Source: Prauserella marina (GTDB taxonomy: Bacteria > Actinomycetota > Actinomycetes > Mycobacteriales > Pseudonocardiaceae). From it: a stretch of 64,000 nucleotides of DNA. The stretch spans positions 2,344,501 through 2,408,500 of the forward strand of contig NZ_CP016353.1 in assembly GCF_002240355.1 (NCBI RefSeq). Direction: 5' to 3'. The stretch's first letter is position 1. Each line of letters begins with the position of its first letter. The notes beneath the pieces are model-generated. The model was not told the DNA's origin, searched no databases, and saw only the letters and a list, made by a program, of their open reading frames with translations. Below, piece after piece: positions 48,366 through 56,481 of the stretch. The translations under genes were made by a program, and so were the position numbers.

Positions 48366-50063
48366 ATGTATGCCTCGACTTTCCAAACCAGCCCCGCCAC
48401 TGACGCCTACCTCCGTTCCGGGCGGATCATCGCACCTCGCGAGACTGGCCAGGACATGGTGACTCGGATCGTCACCGCCCTGGCCGACGCGGATGCCCAA
48501 TTCGACCCAATCGGTGCGGAATGGTTCGCGAAGCGGCTCGGGCGGGCGATGGATACCGCCCGAATCGTGTTCTCCACCCCGATCATGACCAATGCAGGCC
48601 GTTATCCGGATCGGCCATTGGCCGCGTGCGCGGTTCCGCCGGTGGACCTGCGCGGCGACCTAGCCGCGGTGAAGACCGTGGTGGACGAATACCACCAGGC
48701 GGGGATGGGCACCGGGTTCAACCTCAACGACCTGACCAACCCGGTGGAAATGCTGCGCTACCTCAACGACATCGCCGTGGAGGGAGCCCACTCCGGGGGC
48801 GAGGACCGACCGGTCGGCAACATGGCGATCCTGTCCCTCTCGCACCCGGCGGTTGAGGAGTTCATCGGCTGCAAGGTCGGTGCCGACGCTCGCGGGGAGG
48901 AGTGGAAGTTCAACATCTCCCTGCTCGTCACCGACGAGCAGATGCGCGCCGCCATCGCCCGCCGCGGGCGGGAACGCAAGCTGCTGGCCATGGTGGCCGA
49001 GGCCGCGTACGCCTGTGCCGACCCCGGTCTGCTGTTCGCCGACCGGATGAACGAGGCCAACCCTACTCCCGCCGTTGGCGACTACGTCTCGACCGCGCCG
49101 TGCGCCGAGGTCGGGCTGGTGGCCGGGGAGACCTGTCAGTTCGGCTACGTCAACCTGGGACGCTTCCACACCGGTACCGGCGACGTCCCGGTGGACCTGG
49201 ACGCACTGGCCGACACCGTGCATACCCTGGTACGGGCGCTGGACGACGCGATCGAGGCTAGCCTCGATCACTACCCCAACCCGCTGTCCACGCGGGTGAT
49301 GGGCGTCAAACGCAAGATCGGCGTCGGGATATGCGGCCTGGCTGACCTGCTGCTTTCCGCTGGTCTGCCCTACGACAGCGCCGACGGGCGGCAACTCGTC
49401 ATGGAAGTACTGGCGTTCGTCAACTACACCTCCAAGCTCGCCTCGATGCGGCTCGCCCGCACCCGTGGCGCGGCCCCTGCAATCCACAGTGGACTGTCCC
49501 GGTATGCCGACCCGGACTTTCTCAAGCGGTTCGCCACGCTCGACGTCCGTACCGTGACCAGCCGCGAGTGGGACATGCTCGCGCAGGAGATCGCCTCGAC
49601 GGGGATGCTACGCAACTCCTCGACGATCGCCGTGCCACCGACCGGGCGCAGCGCCCCGGTCGTGGGTGCTTCGACGGGGATTGAACCGTTGTTCCGGCTC
49701 ACCGACCCGCACCTTGCCGGCCAGCTGCACCCGGCAGTCCTCGCCACTCTGGAAGCGGCGAACTGTAACGACCTACTCGACTACGTCATGACCCACGGGC
49801 GGCTGCCGGACGACGCCGGTGTCACACCGTATCTGGCCGCGGTGCTGGCTACTGCCACCCAGATCGCCCCAAGTGGACACTTGGCGATGGCCGCCGCAGT
49901 GCAGGCGTGTGTGGACGAGGCGGTGTCCAAGACGGTGAATCTGCCCGCCACCACTACACCGGCCCAGGTGTACGACACCTACGTGGCCGCCTGGGAGGCC
50001 GGGTGCAAGGGCGTTACCGTCTACGTGGACGGCTCGCACCGGGTCCAGCCCAAAGCGCTGTGA
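48366..50063 (+). CDS. Short class II-like ribonucleotide reductase homologue with altered active site
   Basis: A 565-residue protein with the ten-stranded radical-enzyme barrel of ribonucleotide reductase. Its motifs are Cys88 (LAACAVPP), STAPCAEVGL, Cys257 (ETCQFGYVNL), KRKIGVGICGLADLL, PPTGRSAPVVGASTGIEPL and EAGCKGVTVYVDGS near the end. The central triad normally reads Asn-x-Cys-x-Glu; here it is Ala244-Pro-Cys246-Ala-Glu248, so the Asn known to be essential in class I enzymes is missing. It is much shorter than usual NrdJ and lacks the C-terminal Cys pair region. Probably cobalamin-dependent, from resemblance to class II. ATG after GAAGGG. The real reaction is unknown; the NUDIX gene follows. 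Confidence 0.82.
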   Translation: MYASTFQTSPATDAYLRSGRIIAPRETGQDMVTRIVTALADADAQFDPIGAEWFAKRLGRAMDTARIVFSTPIMTNAGRYPDRPLAACAVPPVDLRGDLAAVKTVVDEYHQAGMGTGFNLNDLTNPVEMLRYLNDIAVEGAHSGGEDRPVGNMAILSLSHPAVEEFIGCKVGADARGEEWKFNISLLVTDEQMRAAIARRGRERKLLAMVAEAAYACADPGLLFADRMNEANPTPAVGDYVSTAPCAEVGLVAGETCQFGYVNLGRFHTGTGDVPVDLDALADTVHTLVRALDDAIEASLDHYPNPLSTRVMGVKRKIGVGICGLADLLLSAGLPYDSADGRQLVMEVLAFVNYTSKLASMRLARTRGAAPAIHSGLSRYADPDFLKRFATLDVRTVTSREWDMLAQEIASTGMLRNSSTIAVPPTGRSAPVVGASTGIEPLFRLTDPHLAGQLHPAVLATLEAANCNDLLDYVMTHGRLPDDAGVTPYLAAVLATATQIAPSGHLAMAAAVQACVDEAVSKTVNLPATTTPAQVYDTYVAAWEAGCKGVTVYVDGSHRVQPKAL

Positions 50064-50100
50064 CCATGATCGGAGGTGAGCGGATCTTTCCGAGGTGATG

Positions 50101-50589
50101 ATGACCGACCCGACGGCGCGGACCGGGCACTACGTGTTCGACACCAAGCACGACCGCTACCCCGTGGCTGTGCACGTGATCCTCACCGACCACCACGGGC
50201 GCGTACTGCTCATGCGCCGGGCCGGGTCCGGCTACGCCGACGGCCGGCTCGGCCTTCCGGCCGGGCATGTCGACCGGGGGGAGGTCCCGACCGACAGCGC
50301 GGTCAGGGAGATCGCCGAGGAACTGGGCATCCGGCTTGATCCAGCAGCGCTGGAGCCAGGTGGGACGATGTTTCGCCGTTCCCTGGAGCCGAGGGTGGAT
50401 TTTTTCTTCCTCGCCCGATCCTGGATCGGGAACCCGCGAATCCGCGAACCGCGCAAGTGCACCGAACTCGTGTGGGCTTACCCCGATGCCCTGCCCGTCG
50501 ACGCACTGGACTTCATCGGTGCGGCCATCACCAATGCCCGCACCGGACGTCACTTCCACGAGTACGGCTGGGAAAACGCGAAGGCGTAG
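50101..50589 (+). CDS. NUDIX hydrolase
   Basis: A 162-residue NUDIX protein. The full NUDIX box GHVDRGEVPTDSAVREIAEE with LGI following (Gx5Ex7REUxEExGU) lies near residues 58-80. The start VAVHVILTDHHGRVLLMRR and the WGN/RKCTELVWAYPD region are typical of small nucleoside-diphosphate-X hydrolases. The ATG at 50101 is preferred (GAGG at 50092-50095); ATG at 50098 is the alternative. It stands 37 bases after the ribonucleotide reductase homologue and is probably co-transcribed. Substrate unknown; a nucleotide made or consumed by the neighbour is a reasonable guess. Confidence 0.9.
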   Translation: MTDPTARTGHYVFDTKHDRYPVAVHVILTDHHGRVLLMRRAGSGYADGRLGLPAGHVDRGEVPTDSAVREIAEELGIRLDPAALEPGGTMFRRSLEPRVDFFFLARSWIGNPRIREPRKCTELVWAYPDALPVDALDFIGAAITNARTGRHFHEYGWENAKA

Positions 50590-50611
50590 ATCCACTCGGA
50601 CTCGCGACGGC

Positions 50612-51772
50612 TCACGGTTTGTCGGCGGAAACGAGCCACATCGCGAAATACTGGGAGCCGCCGCCGTAGGCGTGTCCCAGCGCGACCCTGGCGCCGTCGA
50701 CCTGATAGTCGCCCGCCCTGCCCATCACCTGCTTCGCGGCCTCGGAGAAGCGCAGCATGCCGGAGGCCCCGATGGGATTGGACGACAGCACCCCGCCGGA
50801 GGGGTTGACCGGAAGACGCCCGCCCAGCGCGGTGTCTCCCGCTTCCGTCACCCGCCAGCCTTCGCCCTCCTTCGCGAAGCCGAGATTTTCCAGCCACATC
50901 GGCTCGAACCAGGAAAACGGGACATAGATCTCCGCTGTGTCCACTTCGGACATCGGATCGGTGATTCCCGCTTCCCGCCACAGCGCGGCGGCCGCATCCC
51001 TTCCCGCTTGCGGGTTGACCTGGTCGCGGCCCGCGAACGTGGTGGGCTCGGTACGCATGGCGGTCGCGGTGATCCACGCGGCGCCGCCCTCGACGGCATC
51101 ACCCGCCGCCTCGTCGCCGAGCACCATCGCGCACGCGCCGTCGGAGGAAGGGCAGGTCTCGTCGTAGCGGATCGGGTCCCACAGCATCTTCGACGCCCGC
51201 ACCGAATCGACCGTGATGTCGGGTTGCCTCAGGTGCGCGTACGGGTTGAGCGCGCCCTGCCTGCGGTCCTTGGCCGCGACGACGGCGCCGATGTGCTCCG
51301 GCGCGCCGGAACGGCGGATGTAGGACCGGACGTGCGGCGCGAAGTAGCCGCCCGCGCCCGCGCCCACCGGCATCTGGAACGGCGGCAGAATCGACAGTGC
51401 CCACATCGCGTTGGACTCCGACTGCTTCTCGAAGGCCACCGTGAGCACGCGCTGGTGTACGCCGGCCTGGACGAGGCTGGCAGCCACCAGCGCCGTCGAC
51501 CCGCCGACCGAACCGGCGGTGTGCACGCGCAGCAACGGTTTGCCCACCGCGCCGAGCGCGTCGGCCAGTGACAGTTCCGGCATCATGACGCCCTCGAACA
51601 TGTCGGGCGCCTTGCCGACGACGACGGCGTCGATGTCGGGCCAGTCGACACCGGCGTCGGCCATCGCCCTGTCCACCGCTTCCCTGAGCAGCCCCGGCAT
51701 CGACACGTCGGTGCGCTTCGCGCGATGGTGCGTCTGTCCCGTACCGAGTACCGCGGTGCGCAGCTTGCTCAA
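50612..51772 (-). CDS. ltp3: Thiolase-like sterol side-chain protein Ltp3
   Basis: A 386-residue SCP-x-type thiolase-fold protein, close in length to Rv3523 (Ltp3). The start reads KLRTAVLGTGQTHHRAKR, followed by RVHTAGSVGGSTALVAASL (the position of the thiolase nucleophile), YDETCPSSDGACAMVLGDE and NPSGGVLSSNPIGASGM with HAYGGGSQYFA at the end. Ltp3 and Ltp4 of Rhodococcus are required for C24-branched side chains (plant sterols), where they act as aldolases. The start is TTG at 51772, three bases after the ltp4 stop; no ATG or GTG fits the family N-terminus. Last gene of the DUF35-ltp4-ltp3 operon. Confidence 0.85.
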   Translation of the reverse strand: MSKLRTAVLGTGQTHHRAKRTDVSMPGLLREAVDRAMADAGVDWPDIDAVVVGKAPDMFEGVMMPELSLADALGAVGKPLLRVHTAGSVGGSTALVAASLVQAGVHQRVLTVAFEKQSESNAMWALSILPPFQMPVGAGAGGYFAPHVRSYIRRSGAPEHIGAVVAAKDRRQGALNPYAHLRQPDITVDSVRASKMLWDPIRYDETCPSSDGACAMVLGDEAAGDAVEGGAAWITATAMRTEPTTFAGRDQVNPQAGRDAAAALWREAGITDPMSEVDTAEIYVPFSWFEPMWLENLGFAKEGEGWRVTEAGDTALGGRLPVNPSGGVLSSNPIGASGMLRFSEAAKQVMGRAGDYQVDGARVALGHAYGGGSQYFAMWLVSADKP

Positions 51773-51775
51773 TGG

Positions 51776-52834
51776 TCAGCCTTTCTCCAGTACGGCAACC
51801 AGGTTCTGTTGCAGCGCGGGCCCGCTCGTCGCGTGTGCCAGCGTGCGGATCGCGTTGCCGGCGAGAATCTGTCTGGCGGCCTCGCCGATCCGGATCAGGC
51901 CCGCCGAGAACATCGGGTTACCTGTCAGCGCGCCGCCGGAAGGAGTGACGCGCACGTCGCCGCCCAGCCCGAGCGCTTCCCGCACGATGAGTTCCTGATG
52001 GCTGAACGGCGCGTGGATTTCGGCGATCTGCACCGGATCCTCGCCCGCCCCTGCGCGCGCGCCCGCCGTCTCGGTGGAGGGGGAGCGGGTCAGGTCGCGG
52101 GCGCCGATCGCCGAGGAGTCGACGCGGTGGTCGATGCCGGTGATGATCGCGGGCCGTTCCACGAGGTCGGCCGCCCTGCGCGCCGAGGCGAGCACGATCG
52201 CGGCCGCGCCGTCGGTGACGGGCGCGATGTCGTGTGCCCGCAACGGTTCCGCGACATACGGCGCGGCCAGCAGTTCCGGTGCCCCCTCGGTGCCGCGAAC
52301 TTGCGCGAACGGGTTGTTCTCCGCGTCTCGCCTGCTGCGGGAGGCCACCTCGGCGAGGTCCTTTTCGTTCCACAGTCCCGCGTCGAGGCCGAGCCGGGCC
52401 TGTATGCCCGCGATGCTCACCGAGTCCGGCCACAGTGGAGCCGTGACGTAGGGGTCGAGTTGCAGGGAGAGCACCCTGCGCAGTTGCCCAGCCGAGGATT
52501 TGCCGAATCCGTATACCAGGGCGGTTTCCACCTCGCCGGTGCGGATCTTCAGCCACGCCTCGTACAGCGCCCACGCCGCGTCCATCTCCACATGCGACTC
52601 GTTGATGGGAGGGAAAGCGCCGATGGCGTCGATCGCGGCAATGAACGAGAAGGCCCTTCCGGCGAGGTAGTCCGACGAGCCGGAACACCAGAACCCGATG
52701 TCCTTCTTGGACAGCCCGGTTTGCTCGAACAGGTCGGCGAAGACGGGAACCAGCATCTCCACGCCGTTGGTGGTGCCGTGGGTGCGCCGCACCTGTGGTG
52801 CCTGCGCGAACCCGACCACGGCGACGTCTGTCAT
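51776..52834 (-). CDS. ltp4: Thiolase-like sterol side-chain protein Ltp4
   Basis: A 352-residue thiolase-fold protein, matching the 354 residues of Rv3522. It begins MTDVAVVGFAQAPQVRR and contains FWCSGSSDYLAGRAFSF, ESHVEMDAAWALYEAW, PSGGALTGNPMFSAGLIR and GEAARQILAGNA. It is expected to form a complex with Ltp3 and the DUF35 protein for retro-aldol cleavage of C24-branched sterol CoA esters. The ATG follows GAGGGGAC and lies 11 bases after the DUF35 gene. ORF frames that run further upstream are antisense-overlapping noise. Confidence 0.87.
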   Translation of the reverse strand: MTDVAVVGFAQAPQVRRTHGTTNGVEMLVPVFADLFEQTGLSKKDIGFWCSGSSDYLAGRAFSFIAAIDAIGAFPPINESHVEMDAAWALYEAWLKIRTGEVETALVYGFGKSSAGQLRRVLSLQLDPYVTAPLWPDSVSIAGIQARLGLDAGLWNEKDLAEVASRSRRDAENNPFAQVRGTEGAPELLAAPYVAEPLRAHDIAPVTDGAAAIVLASARRAADLVERPAIITGIDHRVDSSAIGARDLTRSPSTETAGARAGAGEDPVQIAEIHAPFSHQELIVREALGLGGDVRVTPSGGALTGNPMFSAGLIRIGEAARQILAGNAIRTLAHATSGPALQQNLVAVLEKG

Positions 52835-52845
52835 CAGATGTCCCC

Positions 52846-53838
52846 TCACAGGTGATGGGCGAAGGACTCGTACGGCGCGTCCGGTTCGCCGGTCGGCTCG
52901 AAGTGCGCGATGTTCTCCAGCGACGTTGTCCATTCCTCGCGTGGTCGCCACGCGGCGCGCACGCGCATCCCCATTCGCACCTCGTCGGCCTCGCAGCCGA
53001 GCACGAGGTGGAGGAAGGCGATGTCGGCGCCGTCGAGCAGGACGTAGGCGGCGACGTAGGGCGGCTGGATGCGCTGGCCGAGGAAGGGAACGTTGACGAT
53101 GCAGAAGGTGGTGACGATGCCGGTGTCGGGGAGGAAGACCTCGGTCGTGGTCGGCACGCCGTCGGTGGGGCAGGCGCCGCGCGGCGGGATGTAGACCTTG
53201 CCGCACGCGGGACAGCGCTGCCCGATGAGTTTGCCGTCGGCAAGGCCGCGCAGGTATCTGCTTTCCTCTGGCGAAGCGGAATGCTGGTAGCTCAAGTGCA
53301 CCGGCGTGACGATCGTGCTCACCGGCGCGCCCTCGTCCCGGTCGGCGACGGGCGGCGGTGGTGACACGGGCGGCGGGTCCTCAGGGGCGTTCACGCCCGC
53401 GAAGTAGGCGATGTCCCTGATGTGTCCCACCGGCTCGGCTGCCCAGCGCGCCTCGACCCGCATCCCGGTGTGGATTCCCTCTGGGGAACCGGCGTCGACG
53501 GCGTGCAGCAGGCTGGTGTCCGCGCCGTCCAGCGCGATCAAGGCGAAGGCGAAGGGACGCTGAAGCGGTTGTCCGGCAAGGGGTTCGACGACCCACGACC
53601 AGGACACCACCGTGCCTTCACCGGAGACTTCGACGAACTCGGTGAGTGGTGCCGCCGTCACGGGATCGTATTCGACAGGGGGGACGTGCACGCGCCCGTC
53701 CGAGCCGCGAACGCCGAGGACGCGGCGTTCGCGCAGGGCATTGACGAACCGGCCGAGCACCGGGCCGGTCGAGCGCGTGTAGTCGAAGCCGACGTCGAGC
53801 GGAGCCGAGAGCGGGGCGGTGGTACCGACGGCATTCAC
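52846..53838 (-). CDS. Double OB-fold/DUF35 protein, Ltp partner (Rv3521-like)
   Basis: A 330-residue protein with two related halves. The N-terminal half (residues 1-150) has an OB-fold without zinc ligands; the C-terminal half carries a rubredoxin-like zinc ribbon CPACGKVYIPPRGACPTDG and an OB-fold ending VRMGMRVRAAWRP. The fourth zinc ligand is Asp, not Cys. DUF35 proteins serve as obligate partners of SCP-x aldolases such as Ltp2, so this one probably supports Ltp3/Ltp4. The GTG at 53838 has no ribosome site; a leaderless start 9 bases from the KstR operator is likely. TTG at 53874 is rejected. Confidence 0.83.
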   Translation of the reverse strand: MNAVGTTAPLSAPLDVGFDYTRSTGPVLGRFVNALRERRVLGVRGSDGRVHVPPVEYDPVTAAPLTEFVEVSGEGTVVSWSWVVEPLAGQPLQRPFAFALIALDGADTSLLHAVDAGSPEGIHTGMRVEARWAAEPVGHIRDIAYFAGVNAPEDPPPVSPPPPVADRDEGAPVSTIVTPVHLSYQHSASPEESRYLRGLADGKLIGQRCPACGKVYIPPRGACPTDGVPTTTEVFLPDTGIVTTFCIVNVPFLGQRIQPPYVAAYVLLDGADIAFLHLVLGCEADEVRMGMRVRAAWRPREEWTTSLENIAHFEPTGEPDAPYESFAHHL

Positions 53839-53847
53839 GCAAGGAAG

Positions 53848-53861
53848 TGAAACACGTTCTT
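53848..53861. promoter_or_regulatory. KstR operator (DUF35-ltp4-ltp3 promoter)
   Basis: TGAAACACGTTCTT is one base off the KstR pattern. It lies 9 bases upstream of the minus-strand GTG at 53838. Confidence 0.75.
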
Positions 53862-53915
53862 GGTTGGTCGGCAAGAGGAGTGCGAGGCCATTGCCTCGGA
53901 TTGCTTGAACTGAAG

Positions 53916-53929
53916 TGCAACGAGTTCTA
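53916..53929. promoter_or_regulatory. KstR operator overlapping the -10 box of the acyl-CoA ligase gene
   Basis: TGCAACGAGTTCTA fits TnnAACnnGTTnnA exactly. Its last two bases start a TAGATT -10 box (53928-53933), and the gene starts 6 bases later at 53940. Confidence 0.8.
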
Positions 53930-53939
53930 GATTTGGTGG

Positions 53940-55529
53940 ATGTCGACTGACACCGCAGCCCACTCCGGGGCTTCCGCGAACACCGAGACCATCGGCCTCT
54001 GGAACATCGCCGCCGAGACGCCGGAGCGCCTCGCTGTGGTCGATCCGGACGGCACCGAGATCAGTTACGCGACGCTGGCCGCGAAGGCCAACGCCTACGC
54101 CGGCGGGCTTCGCGAACTGGGACTTGGCACGGGGGACGTCGTCGTCGTGCTCCAGCCCAACGGTGTCGAACTGCTCGCGGCGTATTTCGCGGCGATCCAG
54201 TCGGGCCTCTACGTGGTGCTGGTCAACTGGCATCTCGTCGGGCCGGAGGTCGCCTACATCCTCACCGATTCGGGAGCGAAGGCGTTTCTTGCCCACGAAC
54301 GGTTCGCCGACATCGCCGTCGCGGCGGCCGACGAGGCCGGTCTGGCGGACAACGCGAGGTTCGCCGTCGGCGACGTGCCCGGCTTCACCGACATCGCGCG
54401 GCTGGGCGAAAGCACGCAAGGCCGCCCAGCCGGGCGCACCGCTGGCTCGCCCATGCTGTACACCTCGGGGACGACGGGACGGCCGAAGGGTGTGCGCAGG
54501 CCGCTCACCGGGCAGGATCCCGATGCGGTGCCCGCCGCCTCGACCTGGTTTTTCGGGATTTTCGGGCTGCGGCAAGGAGATGGCCACGTTCACCTGTGCG
54601 GATCGCCGCTCTACCACACCGCCGTACTGAACTTCGTCGCGATTTCGATCCAGCTCGGGCATTCCGCGGTGCTCATGGACCGCTGGGACGCCGAGGACAT
54701 GCTCGTGCTCATCGAACGCCATCGCGTGACGCACAGCCACATGGTGCCCACCCAGTTCCGGCGGCTGCTGGCCCTGCCGGAGGAGGTGAGGGCCCGCTAC
54801 GACGTGTCCTCGCTCAGGGCCATGATCCACGGCGCCGCGCCGTGCCCTCAGGAGATCAAGCGGCGCATGCTCGAATGGTGGGGTCCTGTCGTGATCGAGT
54901 ACTACGCGGCCACCGAAGGCGGCGGCACCTCGATCGGCGGCGAGGAGTGGCTGCGCAAACCGGGCTCGGTAGGCAGGCCATGGCCGGGTTCGGTCGTGAA
55001 GGTACTCGACGACTCCGGAGCCGAACTGCCGCCGGGACAGACCGGCACGGTGTACCTGCGCATGGGTGGTTCGTCGTTCGAATACCACAAGGACAAGGCC
55101 AAAACGGAGAAAGCACGCGTCGGCGACCTGTTCACCCTCGGCGACGTCGGCTATCTCGACGAGGACGGCTACCTGTTCCTGCACGACAGGAAAAACGACA
55201 TGATCATCTCCGGCGGGGTCAACATCTACCCGGCCGAGATCGAGAACGAACTGGTGCTGCACCCGAAGGTCGGCGACGTCGCGGTGTTCGGCGTCCCGCA
55301 CGCCGACTGGGGCGAACAGGTCAAGGCGGTCGTGCAACCGGCGGAGGGAGTCGCGCCCTCCGAGGAGCTGACGGAGGAACTGCTCGCCTATGCCGCGAGC
55401 AGGCTGGCGAAGTTCAAACTCCCTCGCAGCGTCGACTACGTGGAGCTGCTTCCCAGGGACCCCAACGGAAAGCTCTACAAGCGGCGGCTTCGCGACCCCT
55501 ACTGGCGCGATCACGGCACCGCGATCTGA
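53940..55529 (+). CDS. Acyl-CoA synthetase (FadD family), sterol-linked
   Basis: A 529-residue ANL-superfamily ligase. The ATP loop is MLYTSGTTGRPKGVRRP (about residues 174-190), the adenine-binding motif YYAATEGGGTS, the ribose motif GDVGYLDEDGYLFLHDRK and the C-terminal lysine in NGKLYKRRL. It activates a carboxylate as acyl-AMP and CoA ester. It differs from FadD19 and may act on another side-chain length or on a C24-branched product, given its position beside DUF35, Ltp4 and Ltp3. The ATG at 53940 fits a leaderless start. Stops 51 bases before convergent echA19. Confidence 0.87.
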   Translation: MSTDTAAHSGASANTETIGLWNIAAETPERLAVVDPDGTEISYATLAAKANAYAGGLRELGLGTGDVVVVLQPNGVELLAAYFAAIQSGLYVVLVNWHLVGPEVAYILTDSGAKAFLAHERFADIAVAAADEAGLADNARFAVGDVPGFTDIARLGESTQGRPAGRTAGSPMLYTSGTTGRPKGVRRPLTGQDPDAVPAASTWFFGIFGLRQGDGHVHLCGSPLYHTAVLNFVAISIQLGHSAVLMDRWDAEDMLVLIERHRVTHSHMVPTQFRRLLALPEEVRARYDVSSLRAMIHGAAPCPQEIKRRMLEWWGPVVIEYYAATEGGGTSIGGEEWLRKPGSVGRPWPGSVVKVLDDSGAELPPGQTGTVYLRMGGSSFEYHKDKAKTEKARVGDLFTLGDVGYLDEDGYLFLHDRKNDMIISGGVNIYPAEIENELVLHPKVGDVAVFGVPHADWGEQVKAVVQPAEGVAPSEELTEELLAYAASRLAKFKLPRSVDYVELLPRDPNGKLYKRRLRDPYWRDHGTAI

Positions 55530-55550
55530 GCCGGGAAACGCGCGGACGGC

Positions 55551-55579
55551 GCCGGGCGCAGGCGCCGCCCGCGCCCGGC
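55551..55579. terminator. Bidirectional hairpin between fadD and echA19
   Basis: GCCGGGCGC (55551-55559) and GCGCCCGGC (55571-55579) form a perfect 9-bp stem with an 11-base loop, between two convergent stops. The echA19 stop codon is at 55580-55582. Confidence 0.7.
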
Positions 55580-56368
55580 TCAGCGACCGGTGAAACGCGG
55601 CGCGCGCTTCTCGGTGAACGCCCTTGGCCCTTCCTTGGCGTCCTGGCTGGCGAACACCGCCATGCCGTACTTTGCCTCGACGGCGAACGCGTCGTTTTCG
55701 TGCATGCCCTCGGTGTCCCTGATGGTGCGCAGGATGGCCTGAACGGCGAGTGGTCCGTTGGCCGCGATCCGGTCGGCGATCTCGATGGCCTTGTCCAGCG
55801 CCGTCCCATCGGGAACGACGTGGCCGATGAGCCCGATCTCCTTGGCCTCCGCCGCGCCGAAATGCCTTCCGGTCACCAGTAGTTCCGCGGCAACGGTGTA
55901 GGGGATCTGCCTGGGCAGCCGCACGGCCGACCCGCCGAGCGGGAACAGGCCCCAGCGCGCCTCGGCGACCCCGAAGGTCGCGCTCTCTCCCGCGACCCTG
56001 ATGTCGGTGCCTTGCAGGATCTCCGTGCCGCCCGCGATCGCGGCTCCTTCCACCGCCGCGATGAGCGGCTTGCGCAACCGGCGCCCCTTCAGCAGCCCCT
56101 CGATGGTGCTGGGGTCGAAGGAGCCGCTGCCGAACGCGGCGTCGGGGCTGTTGCGGTTCATCGACTTCAGGTCGGCTCCGGCGCAGAACACGCCACCGGC
56201 GCCGGTCAGTACACAACTGCGGATCTCGGGGTCTTCGTCGACGCGATCCCACGCCTCGACCATGATCGCCATCATCTCGCCGGTCAGCGCGTTGCGCGCG
56301 GAAGGCCGGTTCATCGTCACCACAAGCGTGTGCCCGCGTTGTTCTACCAGTGCGTGCGGCTGCTCCAT
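55580..56368 (-). CDS. echA19: Enoyl-CoA hydratase EchA19
   Basis: A 262-residue crotonase-fold protein. The oxyanion signatures are [12 protein letters not shown] and [19 protein letters not shown], and the catalytic Glu is in [16 protein letters not shown] (about residue 141). EchA19 of Mycobacterium hydrates the C24 sterol 22-enoyl-CoA, and, as there, it is divergent from fadD19. The ATG at 56368 follows CAGGAGACC; 18 extra upstream codons are open but unlikely. It shares the KstR site at 56458 with fadD19. Confidence 0.92.
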   Translation of the reverse strand: MEQPHALVEQRGHTLVVTMNRPSARNALTGEMMAIMVEAWDRVDEDPEIRSCVLTGAGGVFCAGADLKSMNRNSPDAAFGSGSFDPSTIEGLLKGRRLRKPLIAAVEGAAIAGGTEILQGTDIRVAGESATFGVAEARWGLFPLGGSAVRLPRQIPYTVAAELLVTGRHFGAAEAKEIGLIGHVVPDGTALDKAIEIADRIAANGPLAVQAILRTIRDTEGMHENDAFAVEAKYGMAVFASQDAKEGPRAFTEKRAPRFTGR

Positions 56369-56457
56369 CGCGGTCTCCTGCCTACTCGGCCACGAACGTC
56401 GGCCGGGAACACCGGCGGGCAACCTGTGCCGGACCCGGATCGTGCATTGCCCGGAAC

Positions 56458-56471
56458 GATAACATGTTCTA
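56458..56471. promoter_or_regulatory. KstR operator overlapping the -10 box of fadD19
   Basis: GATAACATGTTCTA is one base off the KstR pattern. Its last two bases start a TAGTTT -10 box (56470-56475), and the fadD19 GTG follows 6 bases later. Confidence 0.78.
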
Positions 56472-56481
56472 GTTTAGCTGC

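Noticed and set aside
46340-50611. Transposon or prophage boundary around the XRE/RNR cassette
   Set aside because: No integrase, transposase, terminal inverted repeat or tRNA gene was seen at either edge.
53838-53874. TTG start at 53874 for the DUF35 protein
   Set aside because: It would place the KstR operator inside the gene; the GTG at 53838 gives a family-like N-terminus.
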